The position numbers were made by a program, and so were the translations under genes. From JADMIH01 sp035274425 (lineage in GTDB: Bacteria; Chloroflexota; Chloroflexia; QHBQ01; JADMIH01), in the NCBI GenBank assembly GCA_035274425.1, contig DATEOC010000093.1, positions 20,729-84,728 of the forward strand: a stretch of 64,000 bases of DNA, given 5' to 3'. The notes beneath the pieces are model-generated. The model did no database searches. It was not told where the DNA came from and worked only from the letters and a program-made list of their open reading frames with translations. Positions 17,698 to 27,715 of the stretch are shown one piece after another. Numbering within the stretch: position 1 is the first letter of the stretch; the number at the start of each line of letters is the position of its first letter.

Positions 17698-19050
17698 CTA
17701 TTTCCGCGGCGTATCTGAACACTTTACGAACCGAGCGATCATGCCACTGCCTGTACTGTCTTCGTGATCCCTAGATGTACCTACGATCCAAGCAACGCCC
17801 GAACTTCCAACCGCAACATCATGCAATTGCTGAAGCACCGATGGATCAAGCCCAGTTATTTCACCCCAACTCAGACCGTCCCAATGCATTACAAGAGAGC
17901 GTGCACCATTCGTCCATCTATCACCCACGGCCCAGACGTCGTCTGGTGAATAAGCCGCGACAGAGTAGAGTATCGGTTGCTCAACTCTAGGCATCTCGAC
18001 CTTAGTCCACTGTTTTGTGGTGCGCGCCAACATCCCACTTGCCATCCAACTGTCGTAATTATAGGCGCTATTTATTACCCAGATATTCTGCTCTTTGTCC
18101 ACAGAAGCAGCGCTCATCCCACCTAGCTGCGGGCTGTCTACAACTCCCCATGCCTGGCCATCCCAGCGCGCTACCAGAGAAGGTTGACTAGACCCTCCTC
18201 CGTCTGTCTGTCCAAATGCCCATACGTCATCCTTAGAAAAGGAAATCACGTCCCTCAACGAGCCACTTGCAACGTTTGGGCCAGGTATGATGTGCCACGT
18301 GGTGCCATCCCAGTGCAGCGTCAACGGTCTACTGACCCTGTCGATATCGTAATAGCCGACGGCCCACACATCATCAGGGGCTATCATGGTAACAGCATCA
18401 AGGCTCATGTCGTCGTAGCCAATATACGAGCCCTGATTGTAGCCCTGGGTGCTAGAAGGCAACTTGGGAGTCGGAACCACCGACCAAAGGAGGCCATTCC
18501 AGTGGAGTGTGAGGATTTTCCGGAAGCGTCCTTGTTGAATGTAACCGACTGCCCAGGCGTCGGTGCTACTCCTTACATCAAGCCCCCTTATAGATATCTC
18601 ATCTGCCGCGATGGTAGGAGCTGGAAGTATCTTGAGACTGTCGAGGCTAACACCGTCCCAGCGTGCGAAGGCGAGAAAAGGTGGGCCTGATGCGAAATAA
18701 CCCTCTGCGGTGCCGGCGAACCAAAGCTCACCATCGGACGCTACATCTACAGTGCTGTAGTGACCTGGCGTGAGGGTAATATCCCATTTGCCGCATAGAG
18801 GACTTGTAACTGCCACAGAAGGCAATTGGCGCGGCAATCTTAGTTGCAGCCAGAAGAGCAGCGCTATTAGACTCCCGGCTAATGCAAGGGCCGCAAGCGT
18901 GCCCCGTACGATACGCCGTTCGTCACGCCGTTCGTTGTCCTCGGTGTCATCATGCGACCTGAGCCACGAACGCTGTGCAGGAGTATCGCCTGGTGCGGCC
19001 TCCCGCTGATGTCGCGTAGGGCAAGGCTGGGTGAAAGCTTTTCTTAGCAT
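17698..19050 (-). CDS. Membrane-anchored beta-propeller protein
   Basis: A 450-residue protein with a ~47-residue charged cytoplasmic N-terminus, one transmembrane helix (GTLAALALAGSLIALLFWLQL, about residues 50-70) and an extracytoplasmic domain. The domain repeats DVWAVG/DAWAVG followed by LHWDG..W..V at least five times, the blade pattern of BNR/Ycf48-like propellers. Ligand unknown; such proteins are often expanded in Chloroflexota. It stands 26 bp from the carboxyltransferase gene, in the same direction, so it may be read through from it. Confidence 0.75.
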   Translation of the reverse strand: MLRKAFTQPCPTRHQREAAPGDTPAQRSWLRSHDDTEDNERRDERRIVRGTLAALALAGSLIALLFWLQLRLPRQLPSVAVTSPLCGKWDITLTPGHYSTVDVASDGELWFAGTAEGYFASGPPFLAFARWDGVSLDSLKILPAPTIAADEISIRGLDVRSSTDAWAVGYIQQGRFRKILTLHWNGLLWSVVPTPKLPSSTQGYNQGSYIGYDDMSLDAVTMIAPDDVWAVGYYDIDRVSRPLTLHWDGTTWHIIPGPNVASGSLRDVISFSKDDVWAFGQTDGGGSSQPSLVARWDGQAWGVVDSPQLGGMSAASVDKEQNIWVINSAYNYDSWMASGMLARTTKQWTKVEMPRVEQPILYSVAAYSPDDVWAVGDRWTNGARSLVMHWDGLSWGEITGLDPSVLQQLHDVAVGSSGVAWIVGTSRDHEDSTGSGMIARFVKCSDTPRK

Positions 19051-19076
19051 ATTGGCCTGATGAGTTCAGCAGCTGA

Positions 19077-20741
<1,665 letters not shown>

Positions 20742-20809
20742 GGTCGTACTCTCTCCTCAATCTGCTTTGAGAATAACAGCGTCTATTATACCGCAAAGGC
20801 AAGGAGTAA

Positions 20810-20866
20810 GAGTTGCAATCATGAGGGGAGGCTACGCAGTGTAACCTCCCCTCATGATTGCAACTC
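20810..20866. terminator. Long hairpin downstream of the hydrolase gene
   Basis: Perfect 22-bp arms start GAGTTGCAATC at 20810 and end at 20866, extending inward with one mismatch to a 5-nt loop. It lies just past the stop of the leftward alpha/beta hydrolase at 20879. No long T run follows, so the terminator role is inferred from position. Confidence 0.6.
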
Positions 20867-20878
20867 CCTCAATAGATG

Positions 20879-21865
20879 TTACAGCCATCGCGAGAAGAAC
20901 TCGTTGATACGTCGCTTGTATTCTGCCGGAGCTACCGACGGGGCACAGCCGTGACCACATTCGGGGAGGAGCCACAACTCCTTGGGTCCGGTGGCGGCCT
21001 GGTATATCTTGTAGGCAGATTGGGGGTGGGTAAGGGCGTCGTCCAGGCCGTGGATGACGAAGAGGGGACGCTCACCGAGCTTGCTCGCGGCCTTCTCCGG
21101 GCGGATCTCATGGGCACGGATGCCCATCATTGTCTCGGCATAGCGCACGATCAATGGGGCGAAAGGTAAAGCGAGCTTGCCCAGGAAGACAACTATGCCC
21201 GGCTTTATCATGTCGGTGATGTCGGCATAAGCGGAGTCGGTGACTATGGCTTTAATGCCAGGCTCCTCTGCCGCAGCCATGATGGCGACGGCACCTCCCA
21301 TCGATAACCCGAACGCCCCTATGCGGTTGGGGTCTACGTCGGAGCGGGTCTGGATGTAGCGCACGGCGTCCATCAGGTCCCAGCGCTCCTTGTAACCGAG
21401 AGTGACAGGCTCGCGGCGGCGCAGGCCAGCACCACGCATATCGAACATCAGAGTAGCGAATCCGCCCTCGTGCACCATCTTTGCATATTCATGCATCTGC
21501 TCTTTGTAGCCGCCATAGCCATAGATGAGGACCACGCATGACCACGGTTTGGGCGTGCCATCTGGAGCCGGGACGAACCAGCCGCTCAGGGGCTTACCAT
21601 CGCGGGCCATGAACTCAACGCGCTCAGGGCGCACGGGCACATCTATCAGACCTTCCTCGGTGTAAGGGGGAGGCTCATGGGTGACGGGGTAGAGGAGGCG
21701 ACGGGCGGCGAAAATAGGGAGGGCGCCGAAGACCAGGCCAGCGAAGCCGATCAGTCCGAACCCTACTCTGGAAAGTGCGCCACGTAACCGACGCCGTGGC
21801 CCCCCGCTCGATTCTTCATTATCGAACAGCGCTATCATGTTGCTATGTGGGGAAGTTATTTGCAT
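20879..21865 (-). CDS. Membrane-tethered alpha/beta hydrolase
   Basis: A 328-residue serine hydrolase of the dienelactone hydrolase/BAAT-like group. Residues ~33-55 form a hydrophobic anchor. The catalytic domain has the nucleophile elbow GLSMGG (Ser188), acid HGLDD (Asp275 or 276) and His305 in ECGHG. The oxyanion region is LIYGYGGYKEQM. Substrate unknown; a peptidase or esterase role is possible. It lies between a carboxyltransferase gene and an ABC exporter with hairpins on the left side, so it is probably a single-gene transcript. Confidence 0.85.
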   Translation of the reverse strand: MQITSPHSNMIALFDNEESSGGPRRRLRGALSRVGFGLIGFAGLVFGALPIFAARRLLYPVTHEPPPYTEEGLIDVPVRPERVEFMARDGKPLSGWFVPAPDGTPKPWSCVVLIYGYGGYKEQMHEYAKMVHEGGFATLMFDMRGAGLRRREPVTLGYKERWDLMDAVRYIQTRSDVDPNRIGAFGLSMGGAVAIMAAAEEPGIKAIVTDSAYADITDMIKPGIVVFLGKLALPFAPLIVRYAETMMGIRAHEIRPEKAASKLGERPLFVIHGLDDALTHPQSAYKIYQAATGPKELWLLPECGHGCAPSVAPAEYKRRINEFFSRWL

Positions 21866-21937
21866 GTTGGACTCTCTAGTGCTAGCCAGTATCTATTATA
21901 GCATCTTCGTGCATAGAGGCGGAGGGGAATATTGAAT

Positions 21938-22747
21938 TTAGCTCCATTTTGTCAGGATGGACTCACGTTGGAACACCCTTGTGGCGAACCAGGTCAGGGC
22001 AGCCGCAATCAGCGCCAATAATGCGGAGACTGTGAGCGAGACTAGAGGGCTCAAGGAGAGGAGGCCTGTGAACTGGCCGGCGATCAGCAGTACAACGGGC
22101 AGGATTACAACGGCGCTGATTTGCTGGGCGGAGCGGGGGTCGTTGGCACGTGACGATGCAGTCACGGTGGCCGCGATAGCGACGAGGGCGAGTAATGGCG
22201 CGCAGAGCAGCATAAGTAGGAACCAGGATGGGCTGATTATGGCGACGAACACACTATGAGATAGAGAGAGCGGCACCATGCCAATGAGGAAAACCGAACC
22301 GGCCAGCCAGGTAAAACCGACCGACGGAATAAGTGCGCTCAGCATCTTAGCCAGGAGTAACTCCAGGGTGGTTACGGGGGTTGCCAGCACAGGCTCAAGC
22401 GTGCGGCTGACCTTCTCTCCCACGATGCTGTATGAGGCGATGATACTTGGGAGCATGACAGGCAATATAAACAATATCGTTGAGATGGGCTGGCCTATGA
22501 CGACCTGAACAAGCTCTTGTTCGGAGAGGCCCTGCCAGGCAGGGTTGTTGCGCGCCAGCTCAAAGAGGGCATCTAGGTCGTTCATGTCACCAGTTGGAAG
22601 CTGGCCCATGAGGAAAATCAGGCCGAGGGGAAGGATGGTGAAGAGGAGCGGCAGAAAGATCATGCCAAGCACCAGGGCACGCTGCTGCTTCATTTCCAGC
22701 CATTCTTTACGCAAGATCAACCTTATTTTGCGCGTGTCTAGGCTCAT
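21938..22747 (-). CDS. ABC-2 type exporter permease
   Basis: A 269-residue membrane protein with about six helices, opening with a cytoplasmic segment RKIRLILRKEWLEMKQQRALV typical of ABC-2 permeases, followed by the GEKVSRTLEPVLATPVTTLELLLAK signature of NatB/YhaP-like permeases. The start has GAGGGATAAT. It follows the ATPase gene in the same direction after 102 bp that contain a hairpin. Substrate unknown; sodium or peptide/antibiotic export are common roles in this group. Confidence 0.9.
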   Translation of the reverse strand: MSLDTRKIRLILRKEWLEMKQQRALVLGMIFLPLLFTILPLGLIFLMGQLPTGDMNDLDALFELARNNPAWQGLSEQELVQVVIGQPISTILFILPVMLPSIIASYSIVGEKVSRTLEPVLATPVTTLELLLAKMLSALIPSVGFTWLAGSVFLIGMVPLSLSHSVFVAIISPSWFLLMLLCAPLLALVAIAATVTASSRANDPRSAQQISAVVILPVVLLIAGQFTGLLSLSPLVSLTVSALLALIAAALTWFATRVFQRESILTKWS

Positions 22748-22796
22748 ATTATCCCTCTACTATCTCCTTCTGCCAGCCAAACTTCCATTTCTTACT

Positions 22797-22835
22797 CTCT
22801 CACTTCTCAACCCTTGAAGGGTTGAGAAGTGAGAG
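22797..22835. terminator. Hairpin inside the ABC exporter operon
   Basis: A perfect 19-bp inverted repeat around a single central base (arms 22797-22815, 22817-22835) lies between the ATPase stop and the permease start. It could act as a partial terminator setting the subunit ratio, or protect mRNA; the role is inference. Confidence 0.5.
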
Positions 22836-22849
22836 CTTAGGAATAACTA

Positions 22850-23830
22850 CTATTCGTTTTCACCCCCCTGGCGCTTGCTCTCGCCGATAAGCTGAAGATA
22901 GACCTCTTCCAGCGACGGTAGCACAGGCTTAACGTAACGCACTTGCGCTCCAGCATCGATTAAGGCACGCAACAGCATGGGGTTCTGGCTATCGGGGTCA
23001 TCAAGGGTGACAGAAAGCAAGTCACCTTCAGCTTGCGCATCCTTTACGAAAGGGAACGAGCGGGCCATTGCCAGCCAGAGGTGCGCGTCGCCTACAACCT
23101 GGACAATCGTGCCCCTGCCGAAGAGTTGGTTACGGAGGTTCGCGGGCGTGTCGACGCGCAACAGGCGCGTCCTGAAGACGCCGATGAGGTCGCAGAGGGC
23201 GTCCGCCTCGGTGAGATTATGCGTTGTGAGGAAAATGCTTCGGCCCTCGGTGCGTATATGCCCGATGAAATCGTGCACGATGCGGGCAGCTTCGGGGTCG
23301 AGGCCGGAAGTCGGCTCGTCCAGGAAGACGATCTGAGGCTCGTGCAACAGCGCCCTGACGAGCGCAACTTTCTGGCGCATCCCTTTAGAGAAGCTACCTA
23401 CCTTTTCGTCACGGCGGTCCCATAGGTCCAGAATCTTCAAATAGCGCTCAGCCTGCTCGATAGCGCGTGGTCCGGGCACCTCGTAAAGGCCCGCGAAGAA
23501 GAGGAGGTTTTGGAGGGCGGTCAGGTTGCCGTATAAGCCGGGGGTATCGGTGAGGAAACCGAGGGACTTACGGATTGCCTTATTGCCATCCTCCGTGCCT
23601 AGCTCATGGCCCGCCACCCAGGCTGTGCCGCTCGTCGGCGCGATAAGCGCGGCAAGCATGCGAAGGGTGGTGGTCTTTCCCGCGCCGTTTGGCCCCAGGA
23701 AGCCGAATACCGTGCCTCGCGGGATGGTAAGCGTAAGGCTATCCACCGCAACGCGCTTCCCGAAGGCGCGGCTCAGCTCGTGGGTCTCGATTGCGTTGGT
23801 TGGCGTGCTTGCGATTTCAGGCCTCTTCAG
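22850..23830 (-). CDS. ABC transporter ATP-binding protein
   Basis: Cytoplasmic ATPase for the permease. It has Walker A GPNGAGKTT, the Q loop, signature SFSKGMRQK and Walker B IVFLDEPTSG. The first conventional start (GTG at 23746) falls inside the first strand: in-frame residues upstream, THELSRAFGKRVAVDSLTL, complete the normal domain. The frame is open back to a TAG at 23837-23839 with no ATG, GTG or TTG, so initiation at a rare codon (CTG at 23830 giving LKRPEIAST) or a sequence error is implied. I report the longer form of 326 residues. Confidence 0.85.
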   Translation of the reverse strand: MKRPEIASTPTNAIETHELSRAFGKRVAVDSLTLTIPRGTVFGFLGPNGAGKTTTLRMLAALIAPTSGTAWVAGHELGTEDGNKAIRKSLGFLTDTPGLYGNLTALQNLLFFAGLYEVPGPRAIEQAERYLKILDLWDRRDEKVGSFSKGMRQKVALVRALLHEPQIVFLDEPTSGLDPEAARIVHDFIGHIRTEGRSIFLTTHNLTEADALCDLIGVFRTRLLRVDTPANLRNQLFGRGTIVQVVGDAHLWLAMARSFPFVKDAQAEGDLLSVTLDDPDSQNPMLLRALIDAGAQVRYVKPVLPSLEEVYLQLIGESKRQGGENE

Positions 23831-23861
23831 TTTGAACTAATGGTGCCTTTGGATATGCTCC

Positions 23862-23889
23862 GTAGGGGCATGGTGCGCCATGCCCCTAC
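23862..23889. repeat. GTAGGGGC-type palindrome
   Basis: A 12-bp perfect stem GTAGGGGCATGG with a 4-nt loop lies upstream of the exporter operon. Same family as 11594-11626 and 63970-63992. Confidence 0.75.
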
Positions 23890-24098
23890 ATGTGCGCCTG
23901 TGAAGTAGTGTAGCAGCCCACCAGGAAAAGCACAAGATGCACAGCTAAAATAGTTTAGGACTAAAGTCCCCTCTTAAAGTGTGACCAGTGACGCTATCGT
24001 GGATAGAAGGGGTTGGAGTACAATCAGAATGAGAAAATGTATGTGGTGTGGGTAAGGCGTAGCGTTAGAGCGCACTGAATTCGGGCATTATAAGAGAG

Positions 24099-25556
24099 AT
24101 GCAGACATCAATTTACACGACAAAGACGCTCCCCTCTGCGCCCGCAGAGGACAAGTGGCCTATAGGGTCGATGTTAGCGATATTGACCGAGATGGGGACA
24201 CATACTGCGCGGATGTGGCGTCACCTGGGAAGAGTGGCGCGCTACGCTGTAGCCTTAGGGCGCGAAGCCGGCCTGGGGAATGAGGCGTTGATGAGCGTGC
24301 AATGCGCGGCCATACTGCACGACGTGGGCAAGCGAGCCATTCCCCCGGAGCTGCTCAACAAAATCTCGCCGTTGGAGCGGGACGAGTGGTATTCGATTAC
24401 CAAACATGCTATGGCCTCATCGAAGATACTGAGAGAGAGCGCGCTACCTATTGGTGTGATAAGCGCCGCGCAAGCGCACCACGAGCGCTACGATGGCACA
24501 GGCTACCCCCTGGGACTTGCAGGGGAGGTTATACCTGTTACCGCGAGGGTGTTGAGTATCGCAGATGCCTATGATGCGATGAGTAGTGACCGCCCGTATC
24601 GACCGGCGTTCAGACCTCACGAGGTGATGGCCGAAATCGAAAAGGGAGCGGGGAAGCAATTTGATCCAACGCTCGTGCGAAAGGTGTGGCCTCTGATCGA
24701 GTCGGGGATAGTAGGCAACTTGCCTGCTATGAGGATGCGCGTGGTCTCGGACGACCCGATGCTATACCGGCAGTTGTGGTTCGCTGCCCACCCACACGGC
24801 TGGGAGATAGAGGCCTGGCCCGCAGCATGGGCCGGCTTCTGTCCCCCGGAACTATTACCCGAAAACGCTGAGAAAGAAGAGAAGATAAGAGACGAGGCAC
24901 GCATGCCAGGCTGCCAGATAACGGTAGTAGATGGGCGTTGCGCCAGGCGCCTGCCTGATGGAGCGAGGATGCACCTTCCGAAGGACGCCTTGTGGATTGA
25001 CCCTCCCGGCAGGACCAGGCGAGCGATACGCACGCCCCTGGACCTGAGGGATGTGCTTGGGTCCTTATATGAGACAGGCAAAGAGGCGTGGTCCAGACCT
25101 CCGACCGCCAGGATTAAAGTAGTGATAGCCGACCCATACCACTTATTCAGGCAGATGCTACGGCGATGCCTTGACGAGCGCGATGATGTAGTGGTAGTGG
25201 CTGAGGTATCATCACCGAGCGCTTATAGAAGAGCGGTAGCACAGCATAAGTTTGATGTGGCGATAGTGGCGAGCGATCTGTTGATGGGCACCCATACGAC
25301 CGCGCCACTCCAGGTTGGTGATGCACATCTCGAACAGAATGAGATCACGGCAGGCCAGTTGCGTCAGGTGCCTACCATAGTGCTGGTGGCTGACGAGGAC
25401 GTTGCCGACTACGATGTAGCCCTTTATGACGCCCCCCTTGCGGGCGATACACACGAGGCGACGGCCAATTGCGTCTACGTCCACAGAGGCGCGCCCGCCG
25501 AGAGGCTGGTTGAGGCGATGAAGAGTATGGTGGGGACGACGGACGATAGACGATAG
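24099..25556 (+). CDS. HD-GYP phosphodiesterase with degenerate C-terminal receiver-like domain
   Basis: A 485-residue protein probably hydrolysing cyclic di-GMP. The HD-GYP domain spans ~20-215, with ILHDVGK (His74-Asp75), HHERYDGTGYP (GYP 135-137) and ADAYDAM. Residues ~335-475 resemble a NarL-type receiver (KVVIADPYHLFRQMLRRCL), but the phosphoacceptor strand reads FDVAIVASDLLMG, where the expected Asp position is Ala or shifted, so phosphorylation is doubtful. Domain order is reversed relative to usual receiver-HD-GYP proteins. It precedes a NarL regulator by 104 bp; the shared DPYHLFRQML/DDHRMFRQGL ancestry of the two receivers is visible. Confidence 0.85.
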   Translation: MQTSIYTTKTLPSAPAEDKWPIGSMLAILTEMGTHTARMWRHLGRVARYAVALGREAGLGNEALMSVQCAAILHDVGKRAIPPELLNKISPLERDEWYSITKHAMASSKILRESALPIGVISAAQAHHERYDGTGYPLGLAGEVIPVTARVLSIADAYDAMSSDRPYRPAFRPHEVMAEIEKGAGKQFDPTLVRKVWPLIESGIVGNLPAMRMRVVSDDPMLYRQLWFAAHPHGWEIEAWPAAWAGFCPPELLPENAEKEEKIRDEARMPGCQITVVDGRCARRLPDGARMHLPKDALWIDPPGRTRRAIRTPLDLRDVLGSLYETGKEAWSRPPTARIKVVIADPYHLFRQMLRRCLDERDDVVVVAEVSSPSAYRRAVAQHKFDVAIVASDLLMGTHTTAPLQVGDAHLEQNEITAGQLRQVPTIVLVADEDVADYDVALYDAPLAGDTHEATANCVYVHRGAPAERLVEAMKSMVGTTDDRR

Positions 25557-25570
25557 ACGATGGAGTGAAA

Positions 25571-25640
25571 CGTGATGCGTGATGCGTGAGAATATTGGAT
25601 AGGGTTGGGCTTTGAACTTTGAACTTTGAACTTTGAACTT
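25571..25640. repeat. Short tandem repeats (GTGATGC)n and (TTTGAAC)4
   Basis: Two heptanucleotide arrays fill the gap between the HD-GYP and response-regulator genes: GTGATGC copies around 25572-25589 and four perfect TTTGAAC units at 25611-25638. The same motifs recur elsewhere in the window. Confidence 0.9.
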
Positions 25641-25660
25641 GTGAATGGAGGTAGGGAGAA

Positions 25661-26332
25661 TTGATAAAGATACTGATTGCGGATGATCACAGGATGTTCA
25701 GGCAGGGCTTGCGGATGCTCTTTGAGATGGAGATGGACATTAAGGTGATCGGTGAGGCGAGGGATGGGCTTGAGGCGCAGGAGATGGCGCTCACGCTCGA
25801 CCCGGACGTTATCTTGATGGACATCAATATGCCGGGAGCGGATGGGGTCGAAGCGATGCGGCAGATACTTTTGAAACGCCCTGATTCCGCCGTCATTATC
25901 CTCACTATGTACCGGGAGGACGAGCACGTGTTTGAGGCTATAAGGTCGGGGGCGCGTGGATATGTGCTCAAGGATGCGGACAGCAACGAGGTGATACGGG
26001 CGATACGCACGGTGGCAGAGGGAGGCTCCGTGATAGATGCGGCGATGGCTGGGCGGCTCTTCCTGGAGTTCAAAACGATGTCCGCGATGGCGGAAAAGAG
26101 TAATACGGAAGGACTTACCCCACGCGAGCTTGAGATACTGACGCATATAGCTGCCGGGTCGAGCAATCGAGAGATAGGGGAGAAGCTCTTCCTGTCGGAG
26201 AAGACGATCAAGAACTACATTACCTCCATCTTCCAGAAGCTCCAAACGAGCGACCGCACGCAAGCCGCAGTGTACGCGATACAGCGCGGGCTGATAAGCA
26301 ACCCCCACGCCCAGGCAGGCGCTATGGTCTGA
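25661..26332 (+). CDS. NarL/FixJ family response regulator
   Basis: A two-component transcription factor of 223 residues starting at TTG with AGGGAG just upstream. The receiver domain (1-120) has acidic pocket ADDH, phosphoacceptor Asp54 in LMDINMPG, and the conserved Thr and Lys (ILTM, LKDA). The LuxR-type helix-turn-helix covers ~150-210 (LTPRELEILTHIAAG, NREIGEKLFLSEKTIKNYITSIFQKL). No partner kinase is adjacent; the upstream HD-GYP protein may be linked functionally. Targets unknown. Confidence 0.93.
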   Translation: MIKILIADDHRMFRQGLRMLFEMEMDIKVIGEARDGLEAQEMALTLDPDVILMDINMPGADGVEAMRQILLKRPDSAVIILTMYREDEHVFEAIRSGARGYVLKDADSNEVIRAIRTVAEGGSVIDAAMAGRLFLEFKTMSAMAEKSNTEGLTPRELEILTHIAAGSSNREIGEKLFLSEKTIKNYITSIFQKLQTSDRTQAAVYAIQRGLISNPHAQAGAMV

Positions 26333-26349
26333 TCTACCGTTACGTGCCG

Positions 26350-26400
26350 TTATAATTCAACAAAATGAGCGCCGCAGGCGCTCATTTTGTTGAATTATAA
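26350..26400 (+). terminator. Long perfect hairpin after the response regulator
   Basis: A 24-bp perfect stem (26350-26373, 26377-26400) with loop GCA, 17 bp past the regulator stop. The right arm is T-rich (CATTTTGTTGAATTATAA). It separates the regulator from the Hsp20 cluster. Confidence 0.75.
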
Positions 26401-26436
26401 GAAGCGTTATTCTGCTGAGGGAACAAGCCAGCATTG

Positions 26437-26462
26437 CTAGCACTCTTTCAAAAGAGTGCTAA
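26437..26462. promoter_or_regulatory. Upstream CIRCE-like element
   Basis: CTAGCACTC-N8-GAGTGCTAA matches the HrcA operator CIRCE (TTAGCACTC-N9-GAGTGCTAA) except for one base and a spacer shorter by one. It lies just upstream of the -35 box of the hsp20 promoter. Confidence 0.75.
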
Positions 26463-26480
26463 TTTCGTGCCTGAAAAGTC

Positions 26481-26509
26481 TTGACAAATCGGGAATCTTT
26501 TGCTAAAAT
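26481..26509 (+). promoter_or_regulatory. Sigma-70 type promoter of hsp20 cluster
   Basis: TTGACA at 26481-26486 and TAAAAT at 26504-26509 are separated by 17 bp. A CIRCE element lies on each side, so HrcA repression is expected. Confidence 0.8.
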
Positions 26510-26513
26510 GCAG

Positions 26514-26540
26514 TTAGCACTCGAAGGTCGAGAGTGCTAA
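26514..26540. promoter_or_regulatory. CIRCE element (HrcA operator)
   Basis: An exact TTAGCACTC-N9-GAGTGCTAA lies immediately after the -10 box and covers the expected transcription start of the hsp20 cluster. Confidence 0.92.
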
Positions 26541-26588
26541 TCAATCGGAAATCGCAAAAGAAAGTAATCTGACAAGGAGGCAAGAGAG

Positions 26589-27029
26589 ATGATACTGGAC
26601 AGCGTCAGATTTGAGCCCCAGAGATCGACGTGGCAGGAGATGTCACGGCTCCAGGAAGAGATGAACAAGCTCTTCTCACGCACAAATGAGCCTGCGGCGA
26701 CGAGCTTCCCGCCTATCAACCTCTGGGTGAGCCAGGAGAGCGCCGTCGTCACCGCCGAGATGCCCGGCGTGACGAGTGAGGACCTCGATATTTCTGTGGT
26801 CGGCGATACCCTCACGGTGCAGGGGTCGCGCAAGGCGCAGGAGCTACGCGAGGGAGAGGGCTATCATCGCCGTGAGCGCGGGAGTGGTCGCTTCATGCGC
26901 GCAATACAGCTCCCCTTCAGGGCAGAGGCAGACGAGGTGAGCGCCAGCTACAGAAATGGCGTCCTCAACATTACAATCCCACGCGCGCATGCCGATAGGC
27001 CGCGCAAAGTTCAGATAAAGAATCAGTAA
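26589..27029 (+). CDS. Small heat shock protein, Hsp20 family
   Basis: An ATP-independent chaperone of 146 residues. The alpha-crystallin domain runs from ~40 to ~135 (PPINLWVSQESAVVTAEMPGV, RNGVLNITIPRA). It has a short N-terminal arm and ends KVQIKNQ. A strong AAGGAGG site precedes the ATG. It is first in a three-gene cluster behind a promoter with two CIRCE sites, so heat control through HrcA is likely. Confidence 0.94.
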   Translation: MILDSVRFEPQRSTWQEMSRLQEEMNKLFSRTNEPAATSFPPINLWVSQESAVVTAEMPGVTSEDLDISVVGDTLTVQGSRKAQELREGEGYHRRERGSGRFMRAIQLPFRAEADEVSASYRNGVLNITIPRAHADRPRKVQIKNQ

Positions 27030-27046
27030 AGAAGGAGGTGTCTGAG

Positions 27047-27562
27047 ATGCCAGCTACAAAAGAGCTCGAAAATGGGCGCGTTGAAGTCAACGCTGAAGAG
27101 ACTAAAGAGCAGAGCAAGAGTAACAGCAAGCTCCAGGTAGGCAATAGCGAAGGGCAGGAGCAGCGCCAGGTAGAGCAGGCAACCAAGCAGGAAATGGCGA
27201 CCCAGGAGGGCGTAGAGCGGACTCGCGCGGGGCGCGTATTCCTACCCGCAGTGGATATATACGAGACCGCCGACTCGGTGGTGCTGGTCGCTGATATGCC
27301 TGGCGTAGATGAGAACTCGGTTGACGTCAATCTTGAGAAGAATGTGCTCACCATCTATGGCCGCGTGGAGCCGCAATACCCGGCGGGCCACAGCCTCACT
27401 TACAGCGAGTACCGCATCGGCGACTACCAGCGATCTTTCACCGTATCGAACACTATAGACTGGGAGAAGATACAGGGCACGGTCAAGGATGGTGTGCTCC
27501 GCCTGACCCTCCCGAAGGCAGGACCGGCAAAGACGAAGAAGATTGCGATTACGTCGGCGTGA
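27047..27562 (+). CDS. Small heat shock protein, Hsp20 family, with polar N-terminal extension
   Basis: Start taken at the ATG at 27047 (AAGGAGG 8 nt before it), giving 171 residues. Residues 1-~60 are charged and Gln/Glu-rich (VNAEETKEQSKSNSK, EGQEQRQVEQATKQE), unlike the first paralogue. The alpha-crystallin domain follows (FLPAVDIYETADSVVLVADMPGV, LEKNVLTIYGR, KDGVLRLTLPKAG). It begins 17 bp after the first hsp20 and is probably cotranscribed. The C-terminus lacks a clear I-X-I motif (KKIAITSA is close). Confidence 0.92.
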   Translation: MPATKELENGRVEVNAEETKEQSKSNSKLQVGNSEGQEQRQVEQATKQEMATQEGVERTRAGRVFLPAVDIYETADSVVLVADMPGVDENSVDVNLEKNVLTIYGRVEPQYPAGHSLTYSEYRIGDYQRSFTVSNTIDWEKIQGTVKDGVLRLTLPKAGPAKTKKIAITSA

Positions 27563-27626
27563 CGAAGGACGAAGGACGAAGTACGAAAGACGCTGAAACG
27601 TGATGCGTGATGCGTGATGCGTGATG
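27562..27626. repeat. Short tandem repeats (GACGAAG)n and (GTGATGC)n
   Basis: GACGAAG/GACGAAA units start at the stop codon of the second hsp20 gene and are followed by four GTGATGC-type units, separating it from the third paralogue. Confidence 0.9.
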
Positions 27627-27654
27627 ATAGACGATGAAGGGTAAGGGTATTTAG

Positions 27655-27674
27655 GGGCGGGGCATACCCCGCCC
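27655..27674. repeat. GGGCGGGG palindrome
   Basis: GGGCGGGG-4 nt-CCCCGCCC, in the context TTAGGGGCGGGGCAT, resembles the GTAGGGGC dispersed palindromes. Confidence 0.55.
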
Positions 27675-27715
27675 TCGCAGATATAGACAAGAGACTACGA
27701 AAGGAGGAAAAAGCG

